Origin: Botryosphaeria dothidea | Taxonomy: Eukaryota > Ascomycota > Dothideomycetes > Botryosphaeriales > Botryosphaeriaceae | Length of the DNA stretch: 64,000 bases | Assembly: GCA_011503125.2 (NCBI GenBank) | Contig: WWBZ02000017.1 | Span: 62,001 to 126,000, forward strand | Direction: 5' to 3' | Shown here: piece by piece, positions 13,484 through 22,020 of the stretch | Layout: each line of letters begins with the position of its first letter | Position numbering within the stretch: the stretch's first letter is position 1 | Program-made: the position numbers and the translations under genes | Notes under the pieces: generated by a model | What the model was told of the DNA's origin: nothing | Database searches by the model: none | The model's input: only the letters and a program-made list of their open reading frames with translations

Positions 13484-13532
13484 GCAACAGTCCCCACCCG
13501 GATTCGAACCCGTAACCTCTCGAACCGGGAGG
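13484..13532 (-). other. tRNA 3'-half-like segment in the Gypsy-1 3' region
   Basis: The minus strand contains GGTTACGGGTTCGAATCCGG, which has the TTCGAAT T-loop and a box-B core. The matching 5' half (D-arm, box A, acceptor strand) is not found upstream, and the T-stem has a mismatch, so this is not a tRNA gene. An identical segment sits in Gypsy-2 near 41163-41212. It is probably a captured tRNA or SINE fragment. Confidence 0.45.
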
Positions 13533-13547
13533 AGGAGGGGGGGGTGA
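13524..13547 (+). promoter_or_regulatory. Gypsy-1 polypurine tract
   Basis: GGGAGGAGGAGGGGGGGG lies directly before the 3' LTR with three to four bases between, the normal site of plus-strand priming. It is un-RIPed, as expected for a purine run lacking CA/TG. Confidence 0.7.
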
Positions 13548-13731
13548 TGTTAGAGTCTGAAGCCTCAGGATCAAGCCTTAGAGGATCATCGGCAGATCAC
13601 GTGACGCCAAGCCTTTCTTGTATATAACTTTCCTCTTTCTTCTACGACTTCTTCTCTTTCTTCTTAAGTCTAGCTTAACGTACTTAGCGTAATAAATCTT
13701 TTAGCGATTATCCTAAGGTTAAGCCCTAATA
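13548..13731 (+). repeat. Gypsy-1 3' LTR (184 bp)
   Basis: Begins TGTTAGAGTC and ends CCCTAATA. The first half is un-RIPed and carries the CACGTG palindrome; the last part is RIPed. Confidence 0.9.
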
Positions 13732-13736
13732 CTTCT

Positions 13737-14210
13737 TATATAAATTCTACTCCTAAAATCCTATAGACGAAAATTTCCTCTACGAAATATCTATTATCTA
13801 ATATCTAAGCCTATCTAACGATATACCTCTAGACCCTCTAAGTAGCCCGCCGCCTAATAGAATAATTCTAGGCTCTTCTATTACGAGCTTCTTAGCCGTA
13901 TCTACGAAATACGAAACTTCTTAACTAAACTAGACTAAAATTTATATAAAAGACGCCTAAGAGACTTCTATCTAAACTCTTATCTCTAAAACTTAAGACT
14001 AGAAGCGGATAATTAATCTAACTAGTCTCTTCTCTTCTCCGGTCTTTAGATACTAGATACGTACTTAGTTTACTTCTACGAAGATATTCCGTTTCTTTAG
14101 CGAGGCTCTCGACGCTACTCTTAACTATTTAATTAAAGCGGCGGATCTTAAGAATAGTAAGAAAAAAAGCCTAGAAATCCTCGACCTTATAAATATTTTC
14201 CGCGAATATA
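13737..14210 (+). pseudogene. LINE-C gag, N-terminal piece (RIPed)
   Basis: The last part reads on plus as LEILDLINIFREY and stops at 14210, where LINE-A begins. The same frame continues, as IEKDILNRLKSIL, on the minus strand from 54525 downward. The two pieces were therefore adjacent before the inversion described in the findings. TTTTCCGCGAATATA at 14196-14210 is one half of LINE-A's original target duplication. The frame carries many RIP stops. Confidence 0.65.
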
Positions 14211-14419
14211 TAGATAGATAGATAAATTTATTTCTTCCCGATATAGCTCCCTTACGGGTCCATGCGGGGCTGGCTATCTATAGTTATTTTACACGAGGGG
14301 GAAAACCTTTTCGCCTGGCAAAAACCCCTCCTCTCTCTCTGGGCATGCTATCCTATACTAGTTCTTATTTTTTCTTCTTACTAGTAGCGGCTGCTATAAT
14401 AGCCCTATATTTACCTGCT

Positions 14420-17400
14420 AGACCTATCTCTTTAGTCCTTATCCTCGTAGTTATCCGGGTCCTAGTAGTCCTAGTAGTCCTAGTTGTCCTCCTAGTTCCT
14501 CTTCCTAGTTATCTTCCTATATTAGTTCCCTTGCTAGGCTAAATTACTTAAGCAGCCCTAGGCGTAAGAACTAGTCTATTACTACTTTAATCTCCTTCTT
14601 TATTAAGAGGAGGGAGTAGTAGTCCGTAGTCCCTACCCTTTAGAGTATCTATATCCTACTCTATTAGAAGTAGGGGTAGAAGAGGAGGATATACTTTGGG
14701 GTTTGTCTATGCTAGCCGTATGAATAGGCAGGACTAGGGTGCCCTAGCACCTTGCGCCTTAAGAGGAAGTCCTCTAGTCTAATATACTCTATACGTAGTA
14801 GGGTAGCGAGTATACTCTATGGCTTGGATAGTTCGCTGTGGATTTATCTAATTTTTAGGTTCTACTATATGCTTTAGGCTACTAGCTTATCTTATCTTCC
14901 CTAGCTAGTAGACTTTATCTATCTCTCCTTCCACTTATTTCTATATACTATACGTAGCTTCGTTCGCTCTAGGAGACTCTAGTAGGTAGAGGGGTAGTAG
15001 TTAAGGAGTAAGTTTGCCTTTTTTCTAAGTAGGGTTCTTCTAGTAGGGCTAGTGGCGCCTCTAGTACTTAGAGTAGCCCGAGCTATCTATTTAATACTCT
15101 AGTAAGTTTCCTCTACTACTGTCGCGACTAGGCTATCCCTAGCTCTAATAGTCTAGGCTAGTGCTAGTTCGTCTAGGTGTAGTAAGAGTGGGGGAATTCC
15201 TATCTTATACTCTAAGGTTTATATGCTAGTTGACTTATACGCCCCTAAGATAGTGCGTAGGCACTGGTTTTGGATCTTCTTTAGTGGCTGGATGGTTGTT
15301 TTTCTCTACCCTAGGATTCCCTCTAGGGTATACTATATCCTATAGCCGTAGGTGAGGACTAGCCTTACTACGGCCGTATAGATATGACGGGCTTTAGTAA
15401 ATGAGGCTCCCTAGGTAGACGCCGCGAGTCTAGAGAGAGATATGCACTGTTTAATTGCCTTAGCTCCTATTTCCCTAATATGGGGTCCCTATCTAAGCTT
15501 GTTGTCTACGTAGACTCCTAGAATCTTAATTGTAGGCTCTAGGCATCTAGTAAATCCAGGGATACGGATCCCTGCTACTATATTAAATCTCCTTAGTTTC
15601 CTTATAAAATAAATAAGGTGATACTTATCGGGCGAGAAAGCTAACCCGTGGGTAGCTGCCTAGTGCTCGCAAATTTAATATGCTCCCTCTAGTGTCCTAT
15701 AGTTCTATTCTATAGATCTACTAAAGGTTAGGATATTGGTATTATCGACGAATCTAAGGGGGAAGGTATTGCCCCTGCGTAGCTGTGTAAGTAGATTAGA
15801 AGCAAAGAATAGATAGAGTATCGGCGATAGTAAGGATCCCTAGGGAATCCCGGTTAAGGTCTAGATTGGTGGACTAGTAAAGTCTCCGAAGGATAGCTAA
15901 GTAGTACGGTCCTGTAGAAAGGATCGGGTGAATCTTTCTACCTATTCTGGGAGTTTTGCCATCCTTATATTATAGAGAAGCCTTCTATAAGATACGTGGT
16001 TATATGCTCCCGAGATATCCAGGCTAAGGACTAAAGCTACTAGCCCTGGGTCTTGTGCCTAGATAGTATAGATCTGTTCTGTAAGCAGGTTAAGAGCTGC
16101 TACTGCGGATCTGTTTCTCCTAGCTCCTATCTATGTATTAGGGAGCAGGCCGTATGCTTTAGTAGCCTGGGAGATTCTATCTGCTATAATCCTCTTAAGT
16201 AGCTTCCCTAGCGTATTAAGTAAAGCAATCGGCCTAAATGACTTGGCTTTGGTATAGTCGTCCCTCTGTGGTTTCCTGAGGACTACGGTAATAGAGCTTT
16301 TGAACTGCCTAGGGTGGTATCCAAGTGCGAGGCATCCCTGGAAGAGCCTAGTGAGGGGTCTCCTTAGTGTCTTAGCGCATTGCTTTAGGAACCTGTTAGT
16401 GATCTTGTCTGGGCCTGGTGCCTTATCTAGGGGAAGCTTCTTAATAGTATGGAGGACCTGCTCTTCAGTAAGGTCTTGGGGAATCTCTACTGGCACTGGG
16501 TATATACACCCATCCAGATCTGAGAGGTCGGTGGCCCTAGGAGGTGGGAAGAACTGGTTGGTAAGGATTTCTGCCTTGGACTGGTTGTCGTAATGTAGTT
16601 GTTCATCTGCTCCCTGGAGGGGTGGGAACTGAGGTGGGGCTAGAGGTTCCAGTGCCCTTGTTCTTGCCTACTTTGAGAGCTTCCAGAGTATAGATGGGTC
16701 CGAAGTAATCTTAGCTACTGTTCTGCGCCATGCTTTTGTTCTATCTCTTCTGATCTGCCTCTTCTTGCTATTAGCAATAGTTTGGTATACTACCCAGTCC
16801 TCCTCCCTCCCTGTGGCCGTCCACTTCCTTCTAGCTGCTCTAGCCTAGTGCACTAGGTCCGAACACTCCTTTGTCCATTGTATAGAGGCCCAGGGCGAGG
16901 GTCTCGCTACTGGGATGGTCTCCTGGATTATCCTTTGGATGGCCTCCTAGAGTAGTATAGTAAAGTAATCTAGGTCTGCTTTAGTGTTAAGAGGGGCTGC
17001 TTTAAGGTGTTCGAGCTTTAATTGGAGTATATTATTAGTTCTCTTCCAGTCTGCTTTCTTCCACTGGGGCCTTAGGAGGCGTAGTTCTGCGGGGGTAGGA
17101 GAAAAATTAAGTGTAGTGAGGATAGGTAGGTGGTTAGAGGATAATTCGAGCTCCTAGCTAACTCTATAGCTAAGGATTCTCTCCTCTAGCTACCGTGATA
17201 TAAAGATAAGGTCTAGAGTACTCTCGCTGCTACTATCTCGTCTAGTAATAGTGCCCCTTAGAAGGGCTAGGTTAAGATTAGCTGCGGTAGCTATCTCAAT
17301 TAGGTTATCCGCTAGGGTGTGGTGTATTAGGGAGGTTATACCTCCCTAGATAGGATAGTGGAGGTTAAAGTCCCCTAGGAGAATGTGCTCCCCTGGTTTT

Positions 17401-17795
17401 CTAAGAACTTCCGGTAGAAGAGATAGGGTTTCTAGCGCTGTACTAGTATGAGAGGCTGGCGGGGGATTGTAGCAGTTATGGATATAGATTATATATGTCC
17501 TAGTAATGAGGGATAGTGTGATAAGATCTGGTGAATGGACTGTTGCTTGCTAGGAGTCGGGGCTAATGGCCTTGCTTATAAAGAAGCAGGTTCTTGCCAC
17601 TCCCTCCTAGGGAAAAACTATATAGTAGGTAGAGTATCTTGCTGTTGTCTTGACCCTCGGGTTCCTCTAAGGTTCCTAGATAGCTAGGATATAGTGGATC
17701 TTTGGGTCTACTTCCTTGAAGAGCGGGAGTATTATCCTATCCTTGCTCTTATAGACGTTATACTGTATAATAGAGAGAGAGCCTATGTCTAATAT
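14420..17795 (-). pseudogene. LINE-A ORF2 (endonuclease-reverse transcriptase), broken
   Basis: Aligns with the minus-strand complement of LINE-B 56098-59475. The segment 16131-16496 encodes the RT entry (LDKAPGPDKITNRFLKQC, then SFRPIALLNTLGKLLKRII). Numerous TAG/TAA codons and Ile/Val-to-Met type changes follow RIP. No uninterrupted ORF2 exists. Confidence 0.8.
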
Positions 17796-17799
17796 TGAC

Positions 17800-19348
17800 T
17801 TCCTTCTATCTCTAGGTCCGGCTGCGAGGGGGCTAGTAGTGTGGGCTGTGAGGAGGGAGTTCCCGCGGGCTCCTCTAAGGCGTGTTGTGAGCTGTTAAGT
17901 CTGGTGAACCTTATTTGGTTAGGAGGCGGGGGGCGGCTTAAGTCTCTTAGCCTGCCTGGTCCCCTCTTAACCGGCTCCTCCTCCCTAATCCTCTTCCTTA
18001 GTCCAACGGTCAACTAGTTAGTTTAAGGCTGTGTTTTGGTTATTAGGGGTCCTTCCCGGTGCCTTTCTAGTGCTGCTAGGCGGGCCTGGGCGGCCTTAGC
18101 ATGGCAGGCTCTGCGTACTAGGCAGGAGTTACTCCAGGCTGTATGCCTTTGAGAGTAGTTTGCGCACTATATACTTTCCTTAGGGTAGTTCCTAGTATTA
18201 TATGCCTTGCTGCACTATCCGCACTTTTCCTCCTTTTTATAATAGTTGGTAATATATCCGTAGGCCTGGCACTTGAAACACTGGGTTACTATAAAGGCTG
18301 CGTTATAGTACTGCGCTATATAGATAGCAAAGTTAATAATAAGCCCCTTATTAATAATCTGGTTAGCGGTTTTGGGGTTTGTGGTGCTAAGGATAATAGC
18401 CGAGTAAGTTTTCCCCTCTAGGAGCTTCCTCTTTAGCTAGGCCAGCTTACTAATACGTAGTCCTGGGTGTAGAGATAGGTTCTGCTCCTGGATGGTTTGG
18501 ATGGCTTGGGGGTCTATAGTATCGATTCCTTCTCGAGGGACGTTATGTACTAGCACTAAGTATAGCTGCTGGTTAGGCCTGACTTCTTTTCCTAGTCCTG
18601 TAGTCCATTCCTGGTCCTGGAGAAGGGCTGTTCTGGTTGCTTCATCCGGTATAAAGATCCTAACGTCTCTACTAGGGAGCTTCTTGGCAGCAAGTACTTT
18701 CTTACACGCCCAGCTTTTTCCTGCCTGGATCTTTCTGATGATTGCCTCATTTAAGAGCTTGGCTATTTCTTATCTATTTGCTGTCTCTAGGAAGTGGAGG
18801 GTAAGTTTAGTGGTGGCTGGGGGGGTAGGGGGCTTCGGGGCTGCTTGGGCTACAATTTGTGCCCAGCTGCGAGTGTTGGGTGTGGGTGTAGAGGTAGCCT
18901 GGATACGGTTGACTGTCTTTTAGACCTGTTGGACCTCTTTGAGGATGTCCTTAAGGCCTGGCTCCTTGGTGGCTGCCTCCTGGCAGATAGTAATATGATC
19001 CTGGAAGATTGTCTTGGCAATGTCAAGAAAATTTTTCACCTGGCTAGAGAGGACTGAAGGGAGGCTAGCGGATGTTTGTAGGGCTTGGAGGAGGGTGTCT
19101 GCTGTTTTTAAGGCTCTCTTAACGTATTCTACGCTGTATTGGGTGCTCTGCGGTTTCTTGGGGGTGTATTGGGGCTAGGTAGAGGTAGTCACTGGGGGAG
19201 GCTGTTCGCCTCTTCCTGTGTCCTCTATATCAACCACTTCGCGGCTGCAGTTGTCTTGAGTACTATTTTAGGACTCGCGAAGCCTAGGAGAGTCCCTAGG
19301 GCCCTCTCCCGGCGCCGTAGCTTGGGGTCGATTTTTTGGTGTGGTCAT
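17800..19348 (-). pseudogene. LINE-A ORF1 (gag-like), broken
   Basis: Counterpart of LINE-B 54545-56104. The Pro/Arg-rich end (17789-18013) reads KRIREEEPVKRGPGR as in LINE-B. The zinc-knuckle region is at about 18080-18270. Several in-frame stops. Confidence 0.75.
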
Positions 19349-19363
19349 GTTTCTTCATCGGTT

Positions 19364-19409
19364 CTAATATCTTTCTATAAGCTATCTCTATACCGCTACT
19401 ATTATAATA
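19364..19409 (+). repeat. Copia-3 5' LTR, 3' fragment
   Basis: These 46 bases match the last 46 bases of the Copia-3 3' LTR (52638-52683). The first 16 (CTAATATCTTTCTATA) recur, inverted, at 59685-59700, where the remaining 160 bases of the LTR lie. Together they make 206 bp, the exact length of the 3' LTR. Confidence 0.9.
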
Positions 19410-20578
19410 GATTATAAGTCCGGATTCGTATATTCGATAGAGAAGCTTTTTAAGTATTTCCGCTAGATATAGAATTTCTTAAACGTTTACGAAAAGACGT
19501 ATTACCTCTATAGTTAGGTCTATATATAACCTAGTACTAGTAGCTAAATACGGTTCTTATTAATTAAAGAAATTAGTAGCGCGACTAGACTACGTATCGC
19601 GATTAGTTCGCGTACTCGAGAAAGCTATATTCTTAGGCCTAGGTTTACGCTAGAAGAATTAGTACTCGACGTCTATTATTACCCCGCTAGAAGTAGACGT
19701 CTTACTACTAATAACCGCTCTACTACGTATCGTTTAATTACGTAGTCTCTTTTAAGTAACTTTCCTTCGCACTTTAAATAACTACTATTTAATACGATCT
19801 TTTATACGTAATATATTAGATACGATTAACCGTAGTTTACTCTTTCTACTATAATTATATTCTTATTTTCTTACTTTCTCTTAATATAGACTCTTCTAAC
19901 TCTTTTATAAAGCGTTAGCCCGTTCTAATTCTTTTAAGATAAAATAAGAACGCCTAGTTCCCGTTAATAAAGATATAGCTAGAAGGTAAAGGTCTATACT
20001 ATACTATTACTAACTCTACTAATTCTTCTATACTAGATAGTTAGTTTAGTATAGAATTTAGAAGTACTAAGGACGACTCGAGGGCCTAGTATTAGATAAG
20101 AATTTATATTAACGAAGACGATACTAAGAGAGTACGAGACCTTAACTTAGCTAAGCTCGTATAGAAATCTTTAAAGAATAAGTACTTAGAGAAGCTCTAA
20201 GATATTAGTAGGTAATATCTACTAAACTACGTTAATTACTAAATAGAGCCTAAAACTACTATTAAGACCGTCTAGACCTAGCTTTAAACGCTAGAAAAGA
20301 AGCTCGCTACCTTCGATAAGAATATAAAGAATATTACTTTAGAGAAGGCACGCTTCTAGCGTCTATTATAAGCGCTTCTAAACTCGTACTAGTCGATCTA
20401 GATAAGCCTTAACGTCTAGAAGGATATCTCGGTCGAGGACGGTATTATACTACTATAGAAGAAGAAATTACGTTAAAATAGAACCTCTACTACGCTCGTA
20501 GTAAGATAATAGAATTAAAATAGAATCTCCGCCGGACCTCGCCGTTATAGTCTAATAAGAGATAGATAAAGCGGGTAC
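19410..20578 (+). pseudogene. Copia-3 gag remnant with primer-binding site
   Basis: Starts with GATTATAAGTCCGG directly after the LTR. This is a RIPed relative of the GTTATGAGCCCGG primer-binding site of Copia-1, complementary to the initiator tRNA-Met anticodon loop. Downstream is a RIPed gag-like region (for example DDTKRVRDLNLAKLV near 20117-20160). No zinc knuckle could be assigned. It ends at the Gypsy-2 insertion (GGTAC at 20574-20578). Confidence 0.6.
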
Positions 20579-20762
20579 TGTTAGAGTCTAAAGCCTTAGG
20601 ATCAAGCCTTAGAGGATCATCGGCAGATCACGTGACGCCAAGCCTTTCTTGTATATAACTCTCCTCTTTCTTCTACGACTTCTCCTCTTTCTCCTTAAGT
20701 CTAGCTTAACGTATATAGCGCAATATACCTTTCAGCGATCATCCTGAGGTTGAGCCCTAACA
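20579..20762 (+). repeat. Gypsy-2 5' LTR
   Basis: TG...CA ends. It has a CACGTG palindrome (TCACGTGA) near 20627-20634, a TATA box (TATATAA, 20652-20658) and AAGTCTAGCT at 20697-20706, whose complement is the primer-binding site. Confidence 0.93.
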
Positions 20763-20764
20763 TT

Positions 20765-20774
20765 AGCTAGACTT
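20765..20774 (+). promoter_or_regulatory. Gypsy-2 putative self-priming primer-binding site
   Basis: AGCTAGACTT lies two bases after the LTR and is the exact complement of AAGTCTAGCT at 20697-20706, about 45 bases downstream of the TATA box. A transcript starting there could fold back and prime reverse transcription, as in Tf1/sushi elements. Confidence 0.6.
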
Positions 20775-20819
20775 CACCTATTGGATTTACTGGACATCGG
20801 ATCACTGGCACAGTCGCGC

Positions 20820-20860
20820 ACTGGAATCACTGGAATTACTGAAATCACTGGAATTACTGG
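20820..20860 (+). repeat. 9-bp minisatellite upstream of Gypsy-2 gag
   Basis: Four to five copies of ACTGGAATT/C just before the gag ATG; Gypsy-1 has about nine. Confidence 0.8.
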
Positions 20861-20871
20861 GAAACGGAATC

Positions 20872-22020
20872 ATGACGCCTAAGGACTAATAGCAAATATA
20901 AGAGCCCCGAGAGGTAGCGCAGCTGCTATAGCAGATAATAGCCTAGATAAGCACGCTTACAACTAAGGTAGGGTAACTGGAAAAGGGGTAGGAGACACCG
21001 GAGAACGGAAATAAGGACACGTAACTACCTTCTCCTAAACTCTCCGGAAAAACTTCGGGAAGTGTATTAACCTCGGCAAGCGATACGGCAGAAGGCAAGC
21101 CGACTAAGAACCTCGGACCCCTCGCAGAATTCTCCGGTAATAGGGATAAATTGGAACCCTGGATTACGTAGGCACAGGCAAAGCTCGCAGTGGACTACAC
21201 GAGTTGCACTAAAGCTACGAAGTTTTTTATACTTTATAATCGGCTTAGAGGCGAAGCAGCGCGTTAGCTGTAGCCCTAGGTACAAGCCAGTATTAACACG
21301 ACCAGTATAACTGCTCAGTGCCTACTGGATCAGCTGCGCCTATTATTTGGCGACCCCCATATACAAGAGAAGGCCCAACGTAAGCTGCACAAGCTACGCC
21401 AAACCAACAAGCCCTTTATGGAGTACTTTACCAAATTCCGCAAGCTCGTGTTAGAGGCGGGAGGTACCAACTGGCCGGACGAGATTCTTAAGGCCTACTT
21501 AGAAGTAGGGCTTAGCTAGGAGCTCCAACGAAGTATAATTAGCCTTGGGAGCACAAGCCAGTCCTTTGAGGACTACTGCACGGAGCTGAAACGTGTCAGT
21601 GACTAACTTAAAGCCTTTAACCTAAGGAATATAGGAAAGAAGCCCTAGTAGGGCTGGCAACAAGACTGGTGGCGTGGTCAAAATAAGGTTGGCTCGGCAG
21701 GGTCCACTGGCAGGCAGTCAGGGTCCAAGCCAAAGCCGACCACGCCCCAGCAAGATAAAATGGACTGGGAACCCACAGGGCCTGCAAGGGCCGCCCAAGG
21801 ACGTCGTGTTAAGTAGGTAGACGAGCAAGAGATGTAAAAACGCAAGGATGAGGGTCGTTGCCTACGCTGTGGCGACTCTAGGCATAGGGTTGCCCAGTGC
21901 CCATGGCTACCACCAAGGAGGCCAGCAAGGCTTGCAAAGCCTACCCAACAGGAGGAATACGTGGGACCGGAACTAGAAGACTTGGAGGACGAGTCCTCCT
22001 CCCAGCAGTCGGAAAACTAA
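20872..22020 (+). pseudogene. Gypsy-2 gag, 382 codons with RIP stops
   Basis: From the ATG at 20872 the frame runs without indels to TAA at 22018-22020, apart from TAG/TAA codons at Trp/Gln positions. It has a capsid-like region (PFMEYFTKFRKLVLEAG near 21415) and a perfect zinc knuckle CLRCGDSRHRVAQC (about 21859-21900, CX2CX4HX4C), then an acidic tail. The pol frame is -1 relative to gag. It is open from the CTA that overlaps the gag stop (GGA AAA C|TA A), the same layout as in Gypsy-3, though GGAAAAC is not a canonical slippery heptamer. Confidence 0.8.

Larger units (their letters stand above)
13245..13640 (+). other. RIP-spared block at the 3' end of Gypsy-1
   Basis: Inside an otherwise fully RIPed element, this stretch keeps many CA and TG dinucleotides and nearly equals Gypsy-2 40885-41310. 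It contains noncoding 3' sequence, a 9-bp minisatellite (13391-13455), a tRNA T-arm-like segment (13484-13532), the polypurine tract and the start of the LTR. Heavy RIP resumes inside the LTR at about 13640. Confidence 0.8.
2032..13731 (+). mobile_element. Gypsy-1: heavily RIPed chromovirus LTR retrotransposon
   Basis: An 11.7-kb element bounded by 184-bp LTRs (2032-2215 and 13548-13731) and interrupted by Gypsy-4 at 3089-8842. It is the same family as Gypsy-2, with which it aligns throughout. Domain order on plus: gag (about 2354-3088 and 8848-9260), protease, reverse transcriptase (about 10030-10750, with YVDN at about 10479 in place of YVDD), RNase H (about 10900-11280), integrase (about 11640-12450), chromodomain (about 12780-12960). 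Nearly every CA/TG is gone and no domain is open, so it is inactive. The flanking five bases, ctttt and cttct, differ by one C-to-T change. A block at about 13245-13640 escaped RIP. Confidence 0.88.
14211..19363 (-). mobile_element. LINE-A: Tad1-like non-LTR retrotransposon
   Basis: A 5.15-kb near full-length copy in the same family as LINE-B. ORF1 (gag with zinc knuckles) starts at the minus-strand ATG at 19346-19348 and runs to about 17790. ORF2 (endonuclease, reverse transcriptase, C-terminal Cys/His motif) runs to about 14420. The 3' end carries a (TATC)n tail (plus GATA repeats, 14211-14224). RIP is light in the 5' half and heavier at about 14345-16130. Stops are frequent, and the largest reverse-transcriptase frame remaining is 16131-16496. 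Flanking repeats do not match each other but match those of LINE-B (see findings). Confidence 0.88.

Noticed and set aside
13484..13532. Possible tRNA gene (T-arm and box B on minus)
   Set aside because: No D-arm, anticodon arm or acceptor partner in the right order; a box A-like TGGTGTAGTTGG near 13310 lies downstream, not upstream.
13374..13574. Minus-strand ORF rich in Leu-Ala (LPALPALLALLALFALL)
   Set aside because: It is only the translation of the GCAAGCAGG minisatellite and polypurine tract; no start context and no match to a protein.
18143..19417. Several plus-strand ORFs (for example 143 aa at 18492)
   Set aside because: They are antisense shadows of LINE-A ORF1; the same segment is coding on minus by comparison with LINE-B.
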